Source: Flavobacterium sp. SH_e | GTDB taxonomy: Bacteria > Bacteroidota > Bacteroidia > Flavobacteriales > Flavobacteriaceae | NCBI RefSeq assembly: GCF_025717045.1 | Contig: NZ_JAOVZN010000001.1 | Span: 248,001-312,000, forward strand | DNA length: 64,000 nucleotides | Direction: 5' to 3' | In this document: positions 1 to 7,358 of the stretch, piece by piece | Layout of the letters: every line of letters begins with the position of its first letter | Position numbering within the stretch: the stretch's first letter is position 1 | Translations under genes and position numbers: made by a program | Notes under the pieces: generated by a model | Database searches by the model: none | Told to the model about the DNA's origin: nothing | Seen by the model: the letters and a program-made list of their open reading frames with translations, nothing else

Positions 1-313
1 GAACTGCTTTTTCATCGTTAGAAATGTTTTTTCCAACCGTCAATTTATTGTTTTTAATATAATCTTCAAAAGTATGCAAAGGCGTTCCTCCTATTGTTAG
101 TACTCTTTCTGCGATCATATCTATTTTTAATTGTGCATCTGTATATAATTCTTCAAATTTTACATGTAAATCAAAGAAGCGCTTTCCGCGAATATTCCAG
201 TGAATTCCTCTCAAGTTTTGATAATACACTTGAAAATTTGACAATAAAACGTTCAGTTCTTTTACTAACAATTCTGATTCTTTTACAGGTAATCCTAAAA
301 TATTTGTCTTCAT
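1..313 (-). CDS. dps: Dps ferritin-like DNA-protection protein, partial (C-terminus beyond window)
   Basis: The minus strand reads an open frame from an ATG at 313 to the window edge, about 104 residues beginning MKTNILGLPV. Dps proteins form dodecamers that oxidise and store iron with hydrogen peroxide and protect DNA. The visible part holds the N-terminal half of the ferroxidase signature: the His of GIHWNIRG, a second His in FFDLHVKFEE, and the Asp and Glu of IDMIAERV. The four-helix bundle continues outside the window. It is divergent from oxyR, with 107 bases between the start codons, which fits peroxide control. The start is chosen because a perfect CAAATTTA (-7 box on the minus strand) lies 28 bases upstream. 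Identification is confident; the missing end cannot be judged. Confidence 0.9.
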   Translation of the reverse strand, partial: MKTNILGLPVKESELLVKELNVLLSNFQVYYQNLRGIHWNIRGKRFFDLHVKFEELYTDAQLKIDMIAERVLTIGGTPLHTFEDYIKNNKLTVGKNISNDEKAV

Positions 314-340
314 AATTTAATTTTTTACACTAATTTACTA

Positions 341-348
341 CAAATTTA
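341..348 (-). promoter_or_regulatory. Predicted -7 box of the dps promoter
   Basis: CAAATTTA on the plus strand is TAAATTTG on the minus strand, a perfect match to the Bacteroidetes TAnnTTTG box, placed 28 bases before the dps ATG. No clear -33 TTTG was found. Confidence 0.5.
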
Positions 349-392
349 GAGTAACTTTACTAAAATAAACATAAATAAAAATTATATTTTCT

Positions 393-400
393 TATTTTTG
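393..400 (+). promoter_or_regulatory. Predicted -7 box of the oxyR promoter
   Basis: TATTTTTG matches TAnnTTTG and lies 20 bases before the oxyR ATG. It sits back to back with the dps -7 box, so one OxyR site between them could act on both genes (inference). Confidence 0.5.
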
Positions 401-420
401 CATCACAAATTACTATCAAC

Positions 421-1365
421 ATGACTATAACTCAATTGCAATATGTGTTAGCGGTTGCTGAGCATAAAAACTTCACTCTTGCTGCTGAAAAATGCTTCGT
501 AACACAGCCAACTTTAAGTATGCAAATACAAAAAATTGAAGAAGAACTTAATATTTTAATTTTCGACAGAAGCAAAAAACCGATTCAGCTTACTGATATA
601 GGACAGAAAATTGTAAGTCAGGCAAAAAACATCGTAAACGAGGCTGATCGTATAAAAGATATTGTAGAACAGCAAAAAGGTTTTATTGGCGGAGAATTTC
701 GTTTAGGAATTATTCCAACGATTATGCCTACGCTTCTGCCAATGTTCTTGAATAATTTCATTAAAAAATATCCAAAAGTAAAACTCTTAATTGAAGAGCT
801 TAATACGGAGGAAATAATTTTGAAACTTAAAAACGGACATCTAGATGCTGCAATTGCCGCAACTCCGCTTGAAGACGAAAAAATCAAAGAAATCGTATTG
901 TATTTCGAGCCATTTGTAGCCTACATTCCTGAGCATCATGCTAGTTTCCAGAAAGAAGAAATTGAAGTAGCCGACTTAAACTTGAATGAAATTCTGCTTT
1001 TACAAGACGGCCACTGCTTTAGAGACGGTATTTTGAATTTGTGCAAAAATGTCTCAGACGCCGACCAGACTAATTTCCAGATTCAAAGCGGAAGTTTTGA
1101 AACTTTAATTAAATTGGCAGACGAAGGCCTTGGCACAACGTTACTTCCGTACTTGCACACCCTAGACTTAAAAGAATCCGACAAACTGAAACTTCGTAAT
1201 TTTAAGGAACCAAAACCAGCTCGAGAGGTAAGTTTGATTTACCCAAAGAGCGAATTAAAGATGCAAATCATTGATGCACTCAGATCTACAATTGCAGGCG
1301 TTGTAAAAGGCGCAATTGTTTTTCAGAATGTTCAAATCATAAGTCCATTACAAAAGAAAGCATAA
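421..1365 (+). CDS. oxyR: OxyR-type LysR family peroxide-sensing transcription regulator
   Basis: A 314-residue LysR regulator. Residues 1-60 form the winged helix-turn-helix (LAAEKCFVTQPTLSMQI is the recognition region) and about 90-300 the sensor domain. The motif DGHCFRDGILNLC places cysteines at residues 199 and 208, the same numbers as the peroxidatic disulfide pair of E. coli OxyR, so this is a redox-sensing OxyR and not a generic LysR protein. In Bacteroidetes OxyR activates dps, catalase and similar genes, and dps is divergent next door. A strong hairpin terminator follows, so it is probably monocistronic. No truncation is seen. Confidence 0.93.
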   Translation: MTITQLQYVLAVAEHKNFTLAAEKCFVTQPTLSMQIQKIEEELNILIFDRSKKPIQLTDIGQKIVSQAKNIVNEADRIKDIVEQQKGFIGGEFRLGIIPTIMPTLLPMFLNNFIKKYPKVKLLIEELNTEEIILKLKNGHLDAAIAATPLEDEKIKEIVLYFEPFVAYIPEHHASFQKEEIEVADLNLNEILLLQDGHCFRDGILNLCKNVSDADQTNFQIQSGSFETLIKLADEGLGTTLLPYLHTLDLKESDKLKLRNFKEPKPAREVSLIYPKSELKMQIIDALRSTIAGVVKGAIVFQNVQIISPLQKKA

Positions 1366-1370
1366 TAAAA

Positions 1371-1391
1371 AAGGAGCCAATTTGGCTCCTT
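1371..1391. terminator. Bidirectional hairpin terminator between oxyR and the 65-residue gene
   Basis: AAGGAGCCAA and TTGGCTCCTT form a 10-base inverted repeat around one or a few loop bases, with T-rich sequence after it on the plus strand and an A run before it, so it can serve both convergent genes. Confidence 0.85.
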
Positions 1392-1397
1392 TTCTTT

Positions 1398-1595
1398 TTA
1401 TACTTTAATTAGTTGTAGACTTTGTTTTAATTCTGGTTTTCCGACAACGAAATTCAGTAACCATTCCTGCAATTGTTCCATTTCGTAAGGTAACAGTGTT
1501 TTGATAGCTTTTTCTAACTCTTTGCAGAAAAGTACCGGATCGAAACTAACTCTTTCAAGTATTGATTTCGTGTAATCAAACATCATTTTTGACAT
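1398..1595 (-). CDS. Small conserved hypothetical protein (65 residues)
   Basis: A 65-residue soluble protein starting MSKMMFDYTK, with no signal peptide or membrane segment. It looks helical (FCKELEKAIKTLLPYEMEQLQEWLLNFV) and is amphipathic, so it could bind a partner. I do not recognise a domain, though its length and style resemble small proteins conserved in flavobacteria. Support for its being real: an ATG start, a perfect minus-strand -7 box at 1642-1649, and a terminator directly after the stop codon. The function is unknown. Confidence 0.7.
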   Translation of the reverse strand: MSKMMFDYTKSILERVSFDPVLFCKELEKAIKTLLPYEMEQLQEWLLNFVVGKPELKQSLQLIKV

Positions 1596-1641
1596 AATAA
1601 AATAAGATTTTCGGGGGTTATCTATTTTTTTAAACTCGAAC

Positions 1642-1649
1642 CAAATTTA
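1642..1649 (-). promoter_or_regulatory. Predicted -7 box for the 65-residue gene
   Basis: CAAATTTA (TAAATTTG on the minus strand) lies 47 bases upstream of the ATG at 1595. Confidence 0.45.
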
Positions 1650-1761
1650 AACAAATAACCAACATAAATATTACTTTTAACTTATTTTTTTAAAAACTTT
1701 AGCAACGAATACGTTTTCTTAAAACAAATAAATCAATGTAGAATTATTCTAAATTATTCAT

Positions 1762-2424
1762 TTAAACCCTTTTAAAAGCTCGAAACATTTCTCTTTTCCC
1801 TGGAGGTCCTGTTAATTTTTCTACTGTAAATCCGACTTCGATCATACTTCTTTTAACAACTCCTCGAGCTGCGTATGTAACCAAAACGCCGTTTGGTTTT
1901 AAACTATTGTACATTTTTTGAAAGATCTCAGTACTCCAAAGCTCCGGCTGCACTCTATATCCGAAGGCGTCAAAGTAAATCAAATCAAAAATTTCAAAAT
2001 CGTTTATTTCGTGAAAAAATTGTTTCCTTTTGGTTAACGAGAACAGATCGCAAATTTCTGCTTTTTCATTCCATTCGCTTTTATGCATTTTCTCAAAAAT
2101 GTTCTCAAATTCCAATGCCTCAAGTTCAGCGGCATAATTCATCTCCAAGATTTCATCTGCATCAACTGGATACGCTTCTACTCCAACATAATCTATTTTC
2201 TGATTTTTTCTAATAGCTTCCAAATACGTGATAAAAGCATTCAAACCAGTCCCAAAACCTATTTCTAATATACTTATAGGATTATCAAATAATGAAAGTC
2301 CGTTTTTAATAAAAACATGCTTCGCTTCCTGAATTGCACCATGTTTAGAATGATAGCATTCGTCCCATTCTGGCAAACGAATTGTAGTTGAGCCATCTAG
2401 CGTTTTAATTATTTCCCTTTTCAC
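1762..2424 (-). CDS. mnmD: MnmD, tRNA (5-methylaminomethyl-2-thiouridine)(34) methyltransferase
   Basis: A 220-residue stand-alone methyltransferase equivalent to the N-terminal domain of E. coli MnmC (DUF752 family). It would transfer a methyl group from SAM to the aminomethyl group of wobble uridine 34 in tRNA. The SAM-binding motif ILEIGFGTG is at residues 52-60, and LIYFDAFGYRVQPELWS and VLVTYAARGVVKRS are typical of the family. The oxidoreductase half of MnmC is absent, as is normal for MnmD. The start is GTG (2422-2424); no in-frame ATG precedes it. A -7 box lies at 2479-2486. The gene stands alone. Confidence 0.9.
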   Translation of the reverse strand: MKREIIKTLDGSTTIRLPEWDECYHSKHGAIQEAKHVFIKNGLSLFDNPISILEIGFGTGLNAFITYLEAIRKNQKIDYVGVEAYPVDADEILEMNYAAELEALEFENIFEKMHKSEWNEKAEICDLFSLTKRKQFFHEINDFEIFDLIYFDAFGYRVQPELWSTEIFQKMYNSLKPNGVLVTYAARGVVKRSMIEVGFTVEKLTGPPGKREMFRAFKRV

Positions 2425-2478
2425 CTTTTTAAGAATTTAGTAATGGCTTTTTATTGATTTTCAAGCCATTTTAATATT

Positions 2479-2486
2479 CAAAATTA
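2479..2486 (-). promoter_or_regulatory. Predicted -7 box for mnmD; rest of the 2425-2733 gap
   Basis: CAAAATTA (TAATTTTG on the minus strand) lies 54 bases before the mnmD start. The 309-base gap otherwise holds a short inverted repeat, ATGGCTT...AAGCCAT (about 2443-2470), AT-rich sequence and the ilvE promoter at 2642. I see no gene in it. Confidence 0.45.
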
Positions 2487-2641
2487 GTCAAAACAAATGC
2501 GTAAAGCCTTAAAAAACGATACTTTTTTCATAAAATCTTTATAAAAATCAATTAAATATTTGAGTTTATTATAGGATAAACAAATCTCAGTCAAAACGAG
2601 TAAATAATGAATTTTCGCCAAGCATTTTACAGATTTTTACG

Positions 2642-2649
2642 TAATTTTG
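2642..2649 (+). promoter_or_regulatory. Predicted -7 box for ilvE
   Basis: TAATTTTG matches TAnnTTTG. It overlaps the TTG at 2647 that would extend the ilvE frame, so transcription would start after that codon. This argues for the ATG at 2734 and leaves an untranslated leader of about 75 bases. Confidence 0.55.
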
Positions 2650-2733
2650 CATTCAATAAATTCCATTTTACACGATATCATCACTTTAGAATTTCTGATA
2701 GTGAAAAATATCTCACAAAAAACTTACATAACT

Positions 2734-3804
2734 ATGAGTACAACTCAAACGAGCAAAATTGAAATCATTAAAGCTACTTCTACAAAAATAAACGAAGTAG
2801 ATTTTGACAACTTAAGTTTTGGTGCTGTATTTACAGACCATTTATTCGAATGCGATTTTAAAAACGGGCAATGGCAAAATCCTGTCATTAAGCCTTATGC
2901 TCCTATTTTGATGGATCCATCTTCAAAAGTCTTCCACTACGGACAAGCTATTTTTGAAGGAATGAAAGCTTATAAAGACGAAAATAATGACATTTGGTTG
3001 TTTAGACCAGATGAAAATTACAAACGTTTCAATAATTCTGCTGTTCGTATGGCAATGCCAGAAATTCCAGAATCTATTTTTATGGATGGTTTAAATGAAT
3101 TATTGAAAATTGATCAAGAATGGATTCAGAGAGGAAACGGAGCTAGTATGTACATTCGTCCTTTTATGATTGCTACAGGTCCTGGAGTTATCGCAAATCC
3201 TTCTGATGAATATAAATTTATGATTTTACTTTCTCCTGCAAAAGCTTATTACGGAGGTGAAGTAAAAGTTATCATTGCTGAGCATTTCAGTAGAGCGGCA
3301 AACGGTGGAATCGGAGCTGCAAAAGCTGCTGGAAACTACGCTGCTCAATTTTACCCAACTAACTTGGCAAACAAAGATGGTTTCCAACAAGTTATCTGGA
3401 CTGATGATGCAACGCATACAAAACTAGAAGAAGCTGGAACAATGAACGTTTTCTTCAGAATCAACGATACTTTATTGACAGCTCCAACAAGCGAAAGAAT
3501 TTTAGATGGTGTTACTAGAAAAAGTTTGATCGCAATGGCTGAAAAAGAAGGATTAAAAGTAGAAGTTCGCCCAGTAATTGTTTCTGAATTGGTAGAAGCT
3601 GCTAAAAACGGATCTTTGAAAGAAATCTTCGGAGCTGGAACTGCTGCAGTAATTAGCGTTATCAAAGGATTCTCTTACAAAGATGAATATTTTGAAATGG
3701 CTCCAATCGAGAATTCTTATGCTTCTTTCTTAAAAGAAAAATTAACAAGTCTTCAAAACAAACTTTCTGAAGATACTTTTGGTTGGACAGTTAAAGTTCA
3801 ATAA
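2734..3804 (+). CDS. ilvE: Branched-chain amino acid aminotransferase
   Basis: A 356-residue fold-type IV PLP aminotransferase that interconverts leucine, isoleucine and valine with their 2-oxo acids, using 2-oxoglutarate/glutamate. Diagnostic parts are KVFHYGQAIFEGMKAY near the N-terminus, AAKAAGNYAAQ with the predicted PLP lysine at residue 197, LEEAGTMNVFF, and FGAGTAAVISVI near the end. The length fits the eukaryote-like BCAT branch. The frame stays open 29 codons upstream to a TTG, but a promoter box covers that codon, so I use the ATG at 2734 (MSTTQTSKIE). A terminator follows and the gene is probably monocistronic. Confidence 0.93.
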   Translation: MSTTQTSKIEIIKATSTKINEVDFDNLSFGAVFTDHLFECDFKNGQWQNPVIKPYAPILMDPSSKVFHYGQAIFEGMKAYKDENNDIWLFRPDENYKRFNNSAVRMAMPEIPESIFMDGLNELLKIDQEWIQRGNGASMYIRPFMIATGPGVIANPSDEYKFMILLSPAKAYYGGEVKVIIAEHFSRAANGGIGAAKAAGNYAAQFYPTNLANKDGFQQVIWTDDATHTKLEEAGTMNVFFRINDTLLTAPTSERILDGVTRKSLIAMAEKEGLKVEVRPVIVSELVEAAKNGSLKEIFGAGTAAVISVIKGFSYKDEYFEMAPIENSYASFLKEKLTSLQNKLSEDTFGWTVKVQ

Positions 3805-3825
3805 TCCAAAACCATATTAAAAAAG

Positions 3826-3857
3826 AAACCCGATAAATTTAGTTTTATCGGGTTTTT
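3826..3857 (+). terminator. ilvE terminator
   Basis: AAACCCGATAAA and TTTATCGGGTTT form a 12-base stem with a loop of about five bases, followed by a T run. Confidence 0.85.
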
Positions 3858-3887
3858 TATTTGTAATATAATTATCAGATTTGCAGT

Positions 3888-4238
3888 ATGAGAAATTTAA
3901 AATATAGCTTAGAATATTTCTGCTCTCCTATATGGATTGAAGAAGATAATGAAAATCCAATCTACGAAAATATTGAGATTGACATTCTTGAAATTGATTC
4001 TTATTTAAAAGACGAAATAAATACATTGAATAATATTTATCAATCAAAATATAACGACAATTATCCCCCAGAGCCTTCCTCATTTTCAATAGCCGAAGAG
4101 ATAATTTTCATTAGCAGGGTAATTACATCTTCAAAAATATTAATTGAACTTTTAAAAAATCAATATAACGTTATTTTTGACACTATTTATTGGCAACAAA
4201 AATTAACGCAATTGATAAAAGAATTAGAAAACTCTTAA
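3888..4238 (+). CDS. Hypothetical acidic protein (116 residues)
   Basis: A 116-residue acidic, probably all-helical soluble protein (MRNLKYSLEYFCSPIWIEED...). It has no signal peptide or membrane segment. The N-terminal pattern YSLEYFCSPIW.ED with an acidic middle resembles small immunity-like proteins of Bacteroidetes, but I recognise no family and no toxin gene is adjacent. It sits between the ilvE terminator and the convergent MazG-like gene. AT content is slightly higher than its neighbours by eye. Real gene likely; function unknown. Confidence 0.6.
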   Translation: MRNLKYSLEYFCSPIWIEEDNENPIYENIEIDILEIDSYLKDEINTLNNIYQSKYNDNYPPEPSSFSIAEEIIFISRVITSSKILIELLKNQYNVIFDTIYWQQKLTQLIKELENS

Positions 4239-4260
4239 ATTCAATTTCAAATTTTATCTT

Positions 4261-4641
4261 TTACAAGAGCTTCGAAAAATCTGGTTTAAAGTAATTTGGA
4301 CCTTTCATTACTTTTCCATCTTCACGGTAAATTGGCTGACCATCTTCTCCTAATTTACTCATATTACTGCGTTGGATTTCATCAAAAACGGCTTCAATCT
4401 TATCTTGAAGTCCATGCTCTATAATTGTTCCGCACAAAATATACATCATATCTCCAAGTGCATCTGCAATTTCAACTAAATCATTATTTTGAACCGCTTC
4501 GTAATATTCTTCATTTTCTTCCTTCATTAAATTGTAACGAAGTAATTTTTTCTCTGCTCCCACATCGGCAATTGGAGTTGCGCTGTGGCCAATTTTAAAA
4601 GCAGTGTGAAATTCGGTTACGGCGTCAAGTTGTTTTTTCAT
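4261..4641 (-). CDS. MazG-like all-alpha NTP pyrophosphohydrolase
   Basis: A 126-residue protein of the all-alpha NTP-PPase superfamily, which hydrolyses nucleoside triphosphates or phosphoribosyl-ATP-like substrates to the monophosphate and pyrophosphate. The metal-binding helices are visible as KEENEEYYEA (ExxE) followed by EIADALGDMMYI (ExxD). A short C-terminal tail (FKPDFSKLL) is typical of the phage- and Bacteroidetes-type proteins. The substrate cannot be told from sequence; house-cleaning of modified nucleotides is the usual idea. It is a single gene on the minus strand, convergent with the 116-residue ORF, with 22 bases between stop codons. Confidence 0.85.
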   Translation of the reverse strand: MKKQLDAVTEFHTAFKIGHSATPIADVGAEKKLLRYNLMKEENEEYYEAVQNNDLVEIADALGDMMYILCGTIIEHGLQDKIEAVFDEIQRSNMSKLGEDGQPIYREDGKVMKGPNYFKPDFSKLL

Positions 4642-4746
4642 ATAGTAGTTTTCTTTTTTTTGCTAATTTAAGTCACTTTCTTATAAATCTGAAATTTATT
4701 GAATGAAATGAAAAGGCAATTTAGCAGCAAATCGTTTACAAATCTT

Positions 4747-4754
4747 TAAATTTG
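4747..4754 (+). promoter_or_regulatory. Predicted -7 box for the 62-residue membrane protein
   Basis: TAAATTTG matches TAnnTTTG and covers an upstream in-frame TTG (4752), so translation must begin further down, at the ATG at 4773. Confidence 0.55.
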
Positions 4755-4772
4755 CCAAAATTTTTTATAACT

Positions 4773-4961
4773 ATGTTTAGTCAAGGTCAAATACAATTTG
4801 GAATATGTTTTTTTATCGTTTTTGTAATCATTATGATATTTGCTTATCGAAAAGATTTAAAATTACACAAAGTCTTTTATAAAGGAAATTACAAAGTACT
4901 CCTTGCCTTTCTGCTTTTCATTGTCCTTTTGTTCGTAATTAAAATCTTTCTAAAAAGATAA
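4773..4961 (+). CDS. Small membrane protein with two transmembrane helices (62 residues)
   Basis: A 62-residue protein starting MFSQGQIQFG. Two hydrophobic segments, about residues 8-25 (FGICFFIVFVIIMIFAY) and 41-60 (VLLAFLLFIVLLFVIKI), are separated by a short basic loop (RKDLKLHKVFYKGNYK), so it should be an inner-membrane hairpin. It resembles small proteins widely conserved in flavobacteria, but no function is known to me. The start is set by the promoter box just upstream. Its neighbours point the same way but are not tightly linked. Confidence 0.7.
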   Translation: MFSQGQIQFGICFFIVFVIIMIFAYRKDLKLHKVFYKGNYKVLLAFLLFIVLLFVIKIFLKR

Positions 4962-5058
4962 ATTATTCCGGTCACAATAAAATAAAACCTAATAATTCTG
5001 GGTTATTAGTAAGACTCATAATAAAATTTATAACTTTACCGAAACCAATTAATCTGCC

Positions 5059-6252
5059 ATGAAAATTCTAAAGTATTTATTTCTTTTTGCACTTTTAAGC
5101 TTTGTTGCTCTTACTGTTTTTGTTGCTACTCAGAAAGGAGATTTTTCTGTAGAAAGAAGTAAAGTTATCAATTCGCCTCGTGCAACTGTTTATAACTACC
5201 TGAACGACTTTAGAAATTACGAAGATTTTGAATCATGGTCGGTTGAAGATCCAACTATTAAAATGACCTACGCTAATAAAACTAGCGGAAATGGAGCTAC
5301 ATTTTATTGGGATGGTACAGACGGAAAAGGAAATTCTATCATCCTTAAAACAAAAGAAGGCGAAAGCATCGACCAGAAAATGCAGTTTGATGGTACAGAA
5401 GCTGATATAAATTGGACTCTAAAAGATACTTTGAACGGAAAAACAAAAGTTACTTGGAAAGGAAAAGGAACGATGAGTTTTCTATTTAAAATATACACCG
5501 CGCTTCATGGCGGTTCTGACCGAGTTATTGGAACTATCTATGAAAAAAGCTTAGCCAATATTGACAAAAACTTAGATTACGAAACCAAAACTTTTGCTTT
5601 TACTGTAGACGGAGTGGTAAAGAAAACAGAAACTCCTTATATCAAACAGACTTTTACTAGCGAAATTGCCAAGGTGAGCAAAAATGCCAGAATTGTAATT
5701 CCGAAGCTTATTCATTTTAGTGAAACAAATGGATTGTCTGCAGTAGGAAAACCTTTTATCATTTATCATACTTACGACACTAAAACTGGCTTAGCAAAAA
5801 TTTCGATCTGTCTTCCTATAAATAAAGAAATTTCAACAAGTTCAGGAAGTGATATTTTAGCAGGAAAATTAAATGGTTTTGATGCTGTAAAAACAACCCT
5901 TAATGGAGATTATTCTCACAGAAATGAAGCTATTGCAAAAACAACAGCTTATATCAACAATCAAAAGATTATTCCGGATTTAAGCTGGTCGCATCTTGAA
6001 ATTTTGACTCTAAGCAAATTGGATGTAAAAGCTTCATCTAAATTGGTGACTGAAATTTATTTCCCAATAAAACCAAAAGTAGTTCCTGCTGCTGCTGTTA
6101 CCGATCCTGTTTATGCTCCAGAAAATACTGGCGAAACAACAAGTGAACCACGTACTGAACAGCCGCGTACAGAACCTGTAAAACGCAAGCCAGCTGCACC
6201 AGCTCCTGCTCCAACGCAAACACCTGCACAAGAAGAAGACTCAGAGTTTTAA
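5059..6252 (+). CDS. SRPBCC-family protein with GyrI-like C-terminal domain and proline-rich tail
   Basis: A 397-residue protein. Residues 1-22 are a hydrophobic anchor or signal (ILKYLFLFALLSFVALTVFVA). Residues about 28-170 look like a START/SRPBCC ligand-binding domain (VERSKVINSPRATVYNYLNDFRNYEDFESWS is the classic start of polyketide-cyclase-like proteins). Residues about 200-335 look like a GyrI/effector-binding domain. The last 60 residues are rich in Pro, Ala, Glu and Thr with repeats such as EPRTEQPRTEPVKRKPAAPAPAP and are probably disordered. The ligand is unknown. It is not obviously in an operon; a short AAAGGTT/AACCTTT hairpin follows and merges into the ECF promoter element. Confidence 0.8.
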   Translation: MKILKYLFLFALLSFVALTVFVATQKGDFSVERSKVINSPRATVYNYLNDFRNYEDFESWSVEDPTIKMTYANKTSGNGATFYWDGTDGKGNSIILKTKEGESIDQKMQFDGTEADINWTLKDTLNGKTKVTWKGKGTMSFLFKIYTALHGGSDRVIGTIYEKSLANIDKNLDYETKTFAFTVDGVVKKTETPYIKQTFTSEIAKVSKNARIVIPKLIHFSETNGLSAVGKPFIIYHTYDTKTGLAKISICLPINKEISTSSGSDILAGKLNGFDAVKTTLNGDYSHRNEAIAKTTAYINNQKIIPDLSWSHLEILTLSKLDVKASSKLVTEIYFPIKPKVVPAAAVTDPVYAPENTGETTSEPRTEQPRTEPVKRKPAAPAPAPTQTPAQEEDSEF

Positions 6253-6270
6253 ATAATTTTCAAAGGTTCA

Positions 6271-6297
6271 TTAAACCTTTTGCATTAAATTCTGTCT
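6271..6297 (+). promoter_or_regulatory. Putative ECF-sigma promoter upstream of the sigma gene (copy A)
   Basis: TTAAACCTTTTG at 6271-6282 and CTGTCT at 6292-6297 form a -35/-10-like pair. The same two blocks occur at exactly the same spacing upstream of the second gene of this operon (6871-6897). This suggests that the sigma factor recognises its own promoter. Confidence 0.5.
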
Positions 6298-6331
6298 AAC
6301 TTCTATTAAAAAAGTTTACAAAACAAAAAGT

Positions 6332-6874
6332 TTGATAGACGAGAAAGAATTTATAAAACAACTATTAACCCCTGAAACGCAAAATGTTGCGTTTCAAAAA
6401 CTCTTGTCTGATTATCAGCGCCCATTGTATTCTCATATTCGAAACATTGTTTTGAATCATGATGATGCTGATGATGTATTACAGAACACTTTTGTAAAAG
6501 TCTTTCAAAATCTTAAAAACTTTAAAGGAGAAAGTAAACTTTTTTCCTGGATGTATCGTATTGCTACCAACGAAGCTTTGACTTTTTTATCGCAAAAAGC
6601 AAAATTGAGAGGTATTACGTCTGAAGATCTGCAAAATAAAACGATTGATAATTTAAAAGCCGATCTTTATTTTGACGGAGATGAAATTCAAATCAAACTT
6701 CAAAAAGCAATTGTAACGCTTCCAGAGAAACAGCAATTAGTTTTCAAAATGAAATATTTTGAAGAATTGAAATATGAAGAAATTGCAGATATTTTAGGAA
6801 CATCTGTTGGTGCTCTTAAAGCATCTTATCATCACGCAGTAAAAAAAATCGAATTATATGTTACATCAAATTAA
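6332..6874 (+). CDS. ECF RNA polymerase sigma factor
   Basis: A 180-residue sigma-70 family ECF factor. Region 2 is visible as DYQRPLYSHIRNIVLNHDDADDVLQNTFVKVFQNLKNF and LFSWMYRIATNEALTF; region 4 as LPEKQQLVFKMKYFEELKYEEIADILGTSVGALKASYHHAVKKIE. The start must be the TTG at 6332 (MIDEKEFIKQ), because no upstream ATG exists and the next in-frame ATG is inside region 2. It is followed after 33 bases by an anti-sigma-like membrane protein and then by a periplasmic protein, the usual flavobacterial three-gene signalling unit. Genes under its control beyond this operon are not evident here. Confidence 0.9.
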   Translation: MIDEKEFIKQLLTPETQNVAFQKLLSDYQRPLYSHIRNIVLNHDDADDVLQNTFVKVFQNLKNFKGESKLFSWMYRIATNEALTFLSQKAKLRGITSEDLQNKTIDNLKADLYFDGDEIQIKLQKAIVTLPEKQQLVFKMKYFEELKYEEIADILGTSVGALKASYHHAVKKIELYVTSN

Positions 6875-6897
6875 ACCTTTTGTAACTAAAACTGTCT
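6871..6897 (+). promoter_or_regulatory. Putative ECF-sigma promoter upstream of the anti-sigma-like gene (copy B)
   Basis: TTAAACCTTTTG at 6871-6882 overlaps the stop codon of the sigma gene, and CTGTCT at 6892-6897 lies 11 bases before the next ATG. Spacing is 21 bases block to block, identical to copy A. Confidence 0.45.
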
Positions 6898-6907
6898 TAT
6901 AAGTATT

Positions 6908-7327
6908 ATGAAAACATTTAAATTAGAAAACGAACCCAAAATAAAATCTGGATTTAAAACTCCAGAAAACTATTTTGATAATTTTTCAGATAAGGTTTTA
7001 CAGCAATTAAACGAAAAAGAGGTTAAGGTAATTCCTTTTTACAAACGTAAAAAAACACTTTGGACAACTGCCGCTGCCATAATTGGCTTTGCATTGTTAA
7101 TTCCTGTCATAAATAATTACAGAACAAATTCAACAGATCTTGACGAGGCTACTTTAGAAAATTATTTGTCCTATCATTCGAATATAAGCCAATACGATTT
7201 AATTCAAAAATTAGATGACAGCGATATCGAAAAATTAGGCAACGACGTTACTTTGGAAGATGAAACGTTAGAAGACATCTTGGCAACAAGTCCAAACCTA
7301 GAACACTTAATTTCAGAACAAAATTAA
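6908..7327 (+). CDS. Putative membrane anti-sigma factor of the ECF operon
   Basis: A 139-residue single-pass membrane protein. The cytoplasmic part, residues 1-48, contains the sequence KIKSGFKTPENYFDNFSDKVLQQLNE, often seen in flavobacterial proteins encoded next to ECF factors. One transmembrane helix lies at about 50-68 (TTAAAIIGFALLIPVI), followed by an acidic periplasmic tail (LEDETLEDILATS). No zinc-binding anti-sigma motif is visible. The role is inferred from position directly after the sigma gene and from topology, not from a recognised domain. Confidence 0.7.
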   Translation: MKTFKLENEPKIKSGFKTPENYFDNFSDKVLQQLNEKEVKVIPFYKRKKTLWTTAAAIIGFALLIPVINNYRTNSTDLDEATLENYLSYHSNISQYDLIQKLDDSDIEKLGNDVTLEDETLEDILATSPNLEHLISEQN

Positions 7328-7358
7328 ATCAAACTTAACTCAACAACTTAGCTTAACA

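Noticed and set aside
94-315. Plus-strand frame of 73 codons opposite the window start
   Set aside because: It is antisense to the clear dps frame, whose ferroxidase residues are readable on the minus strand.
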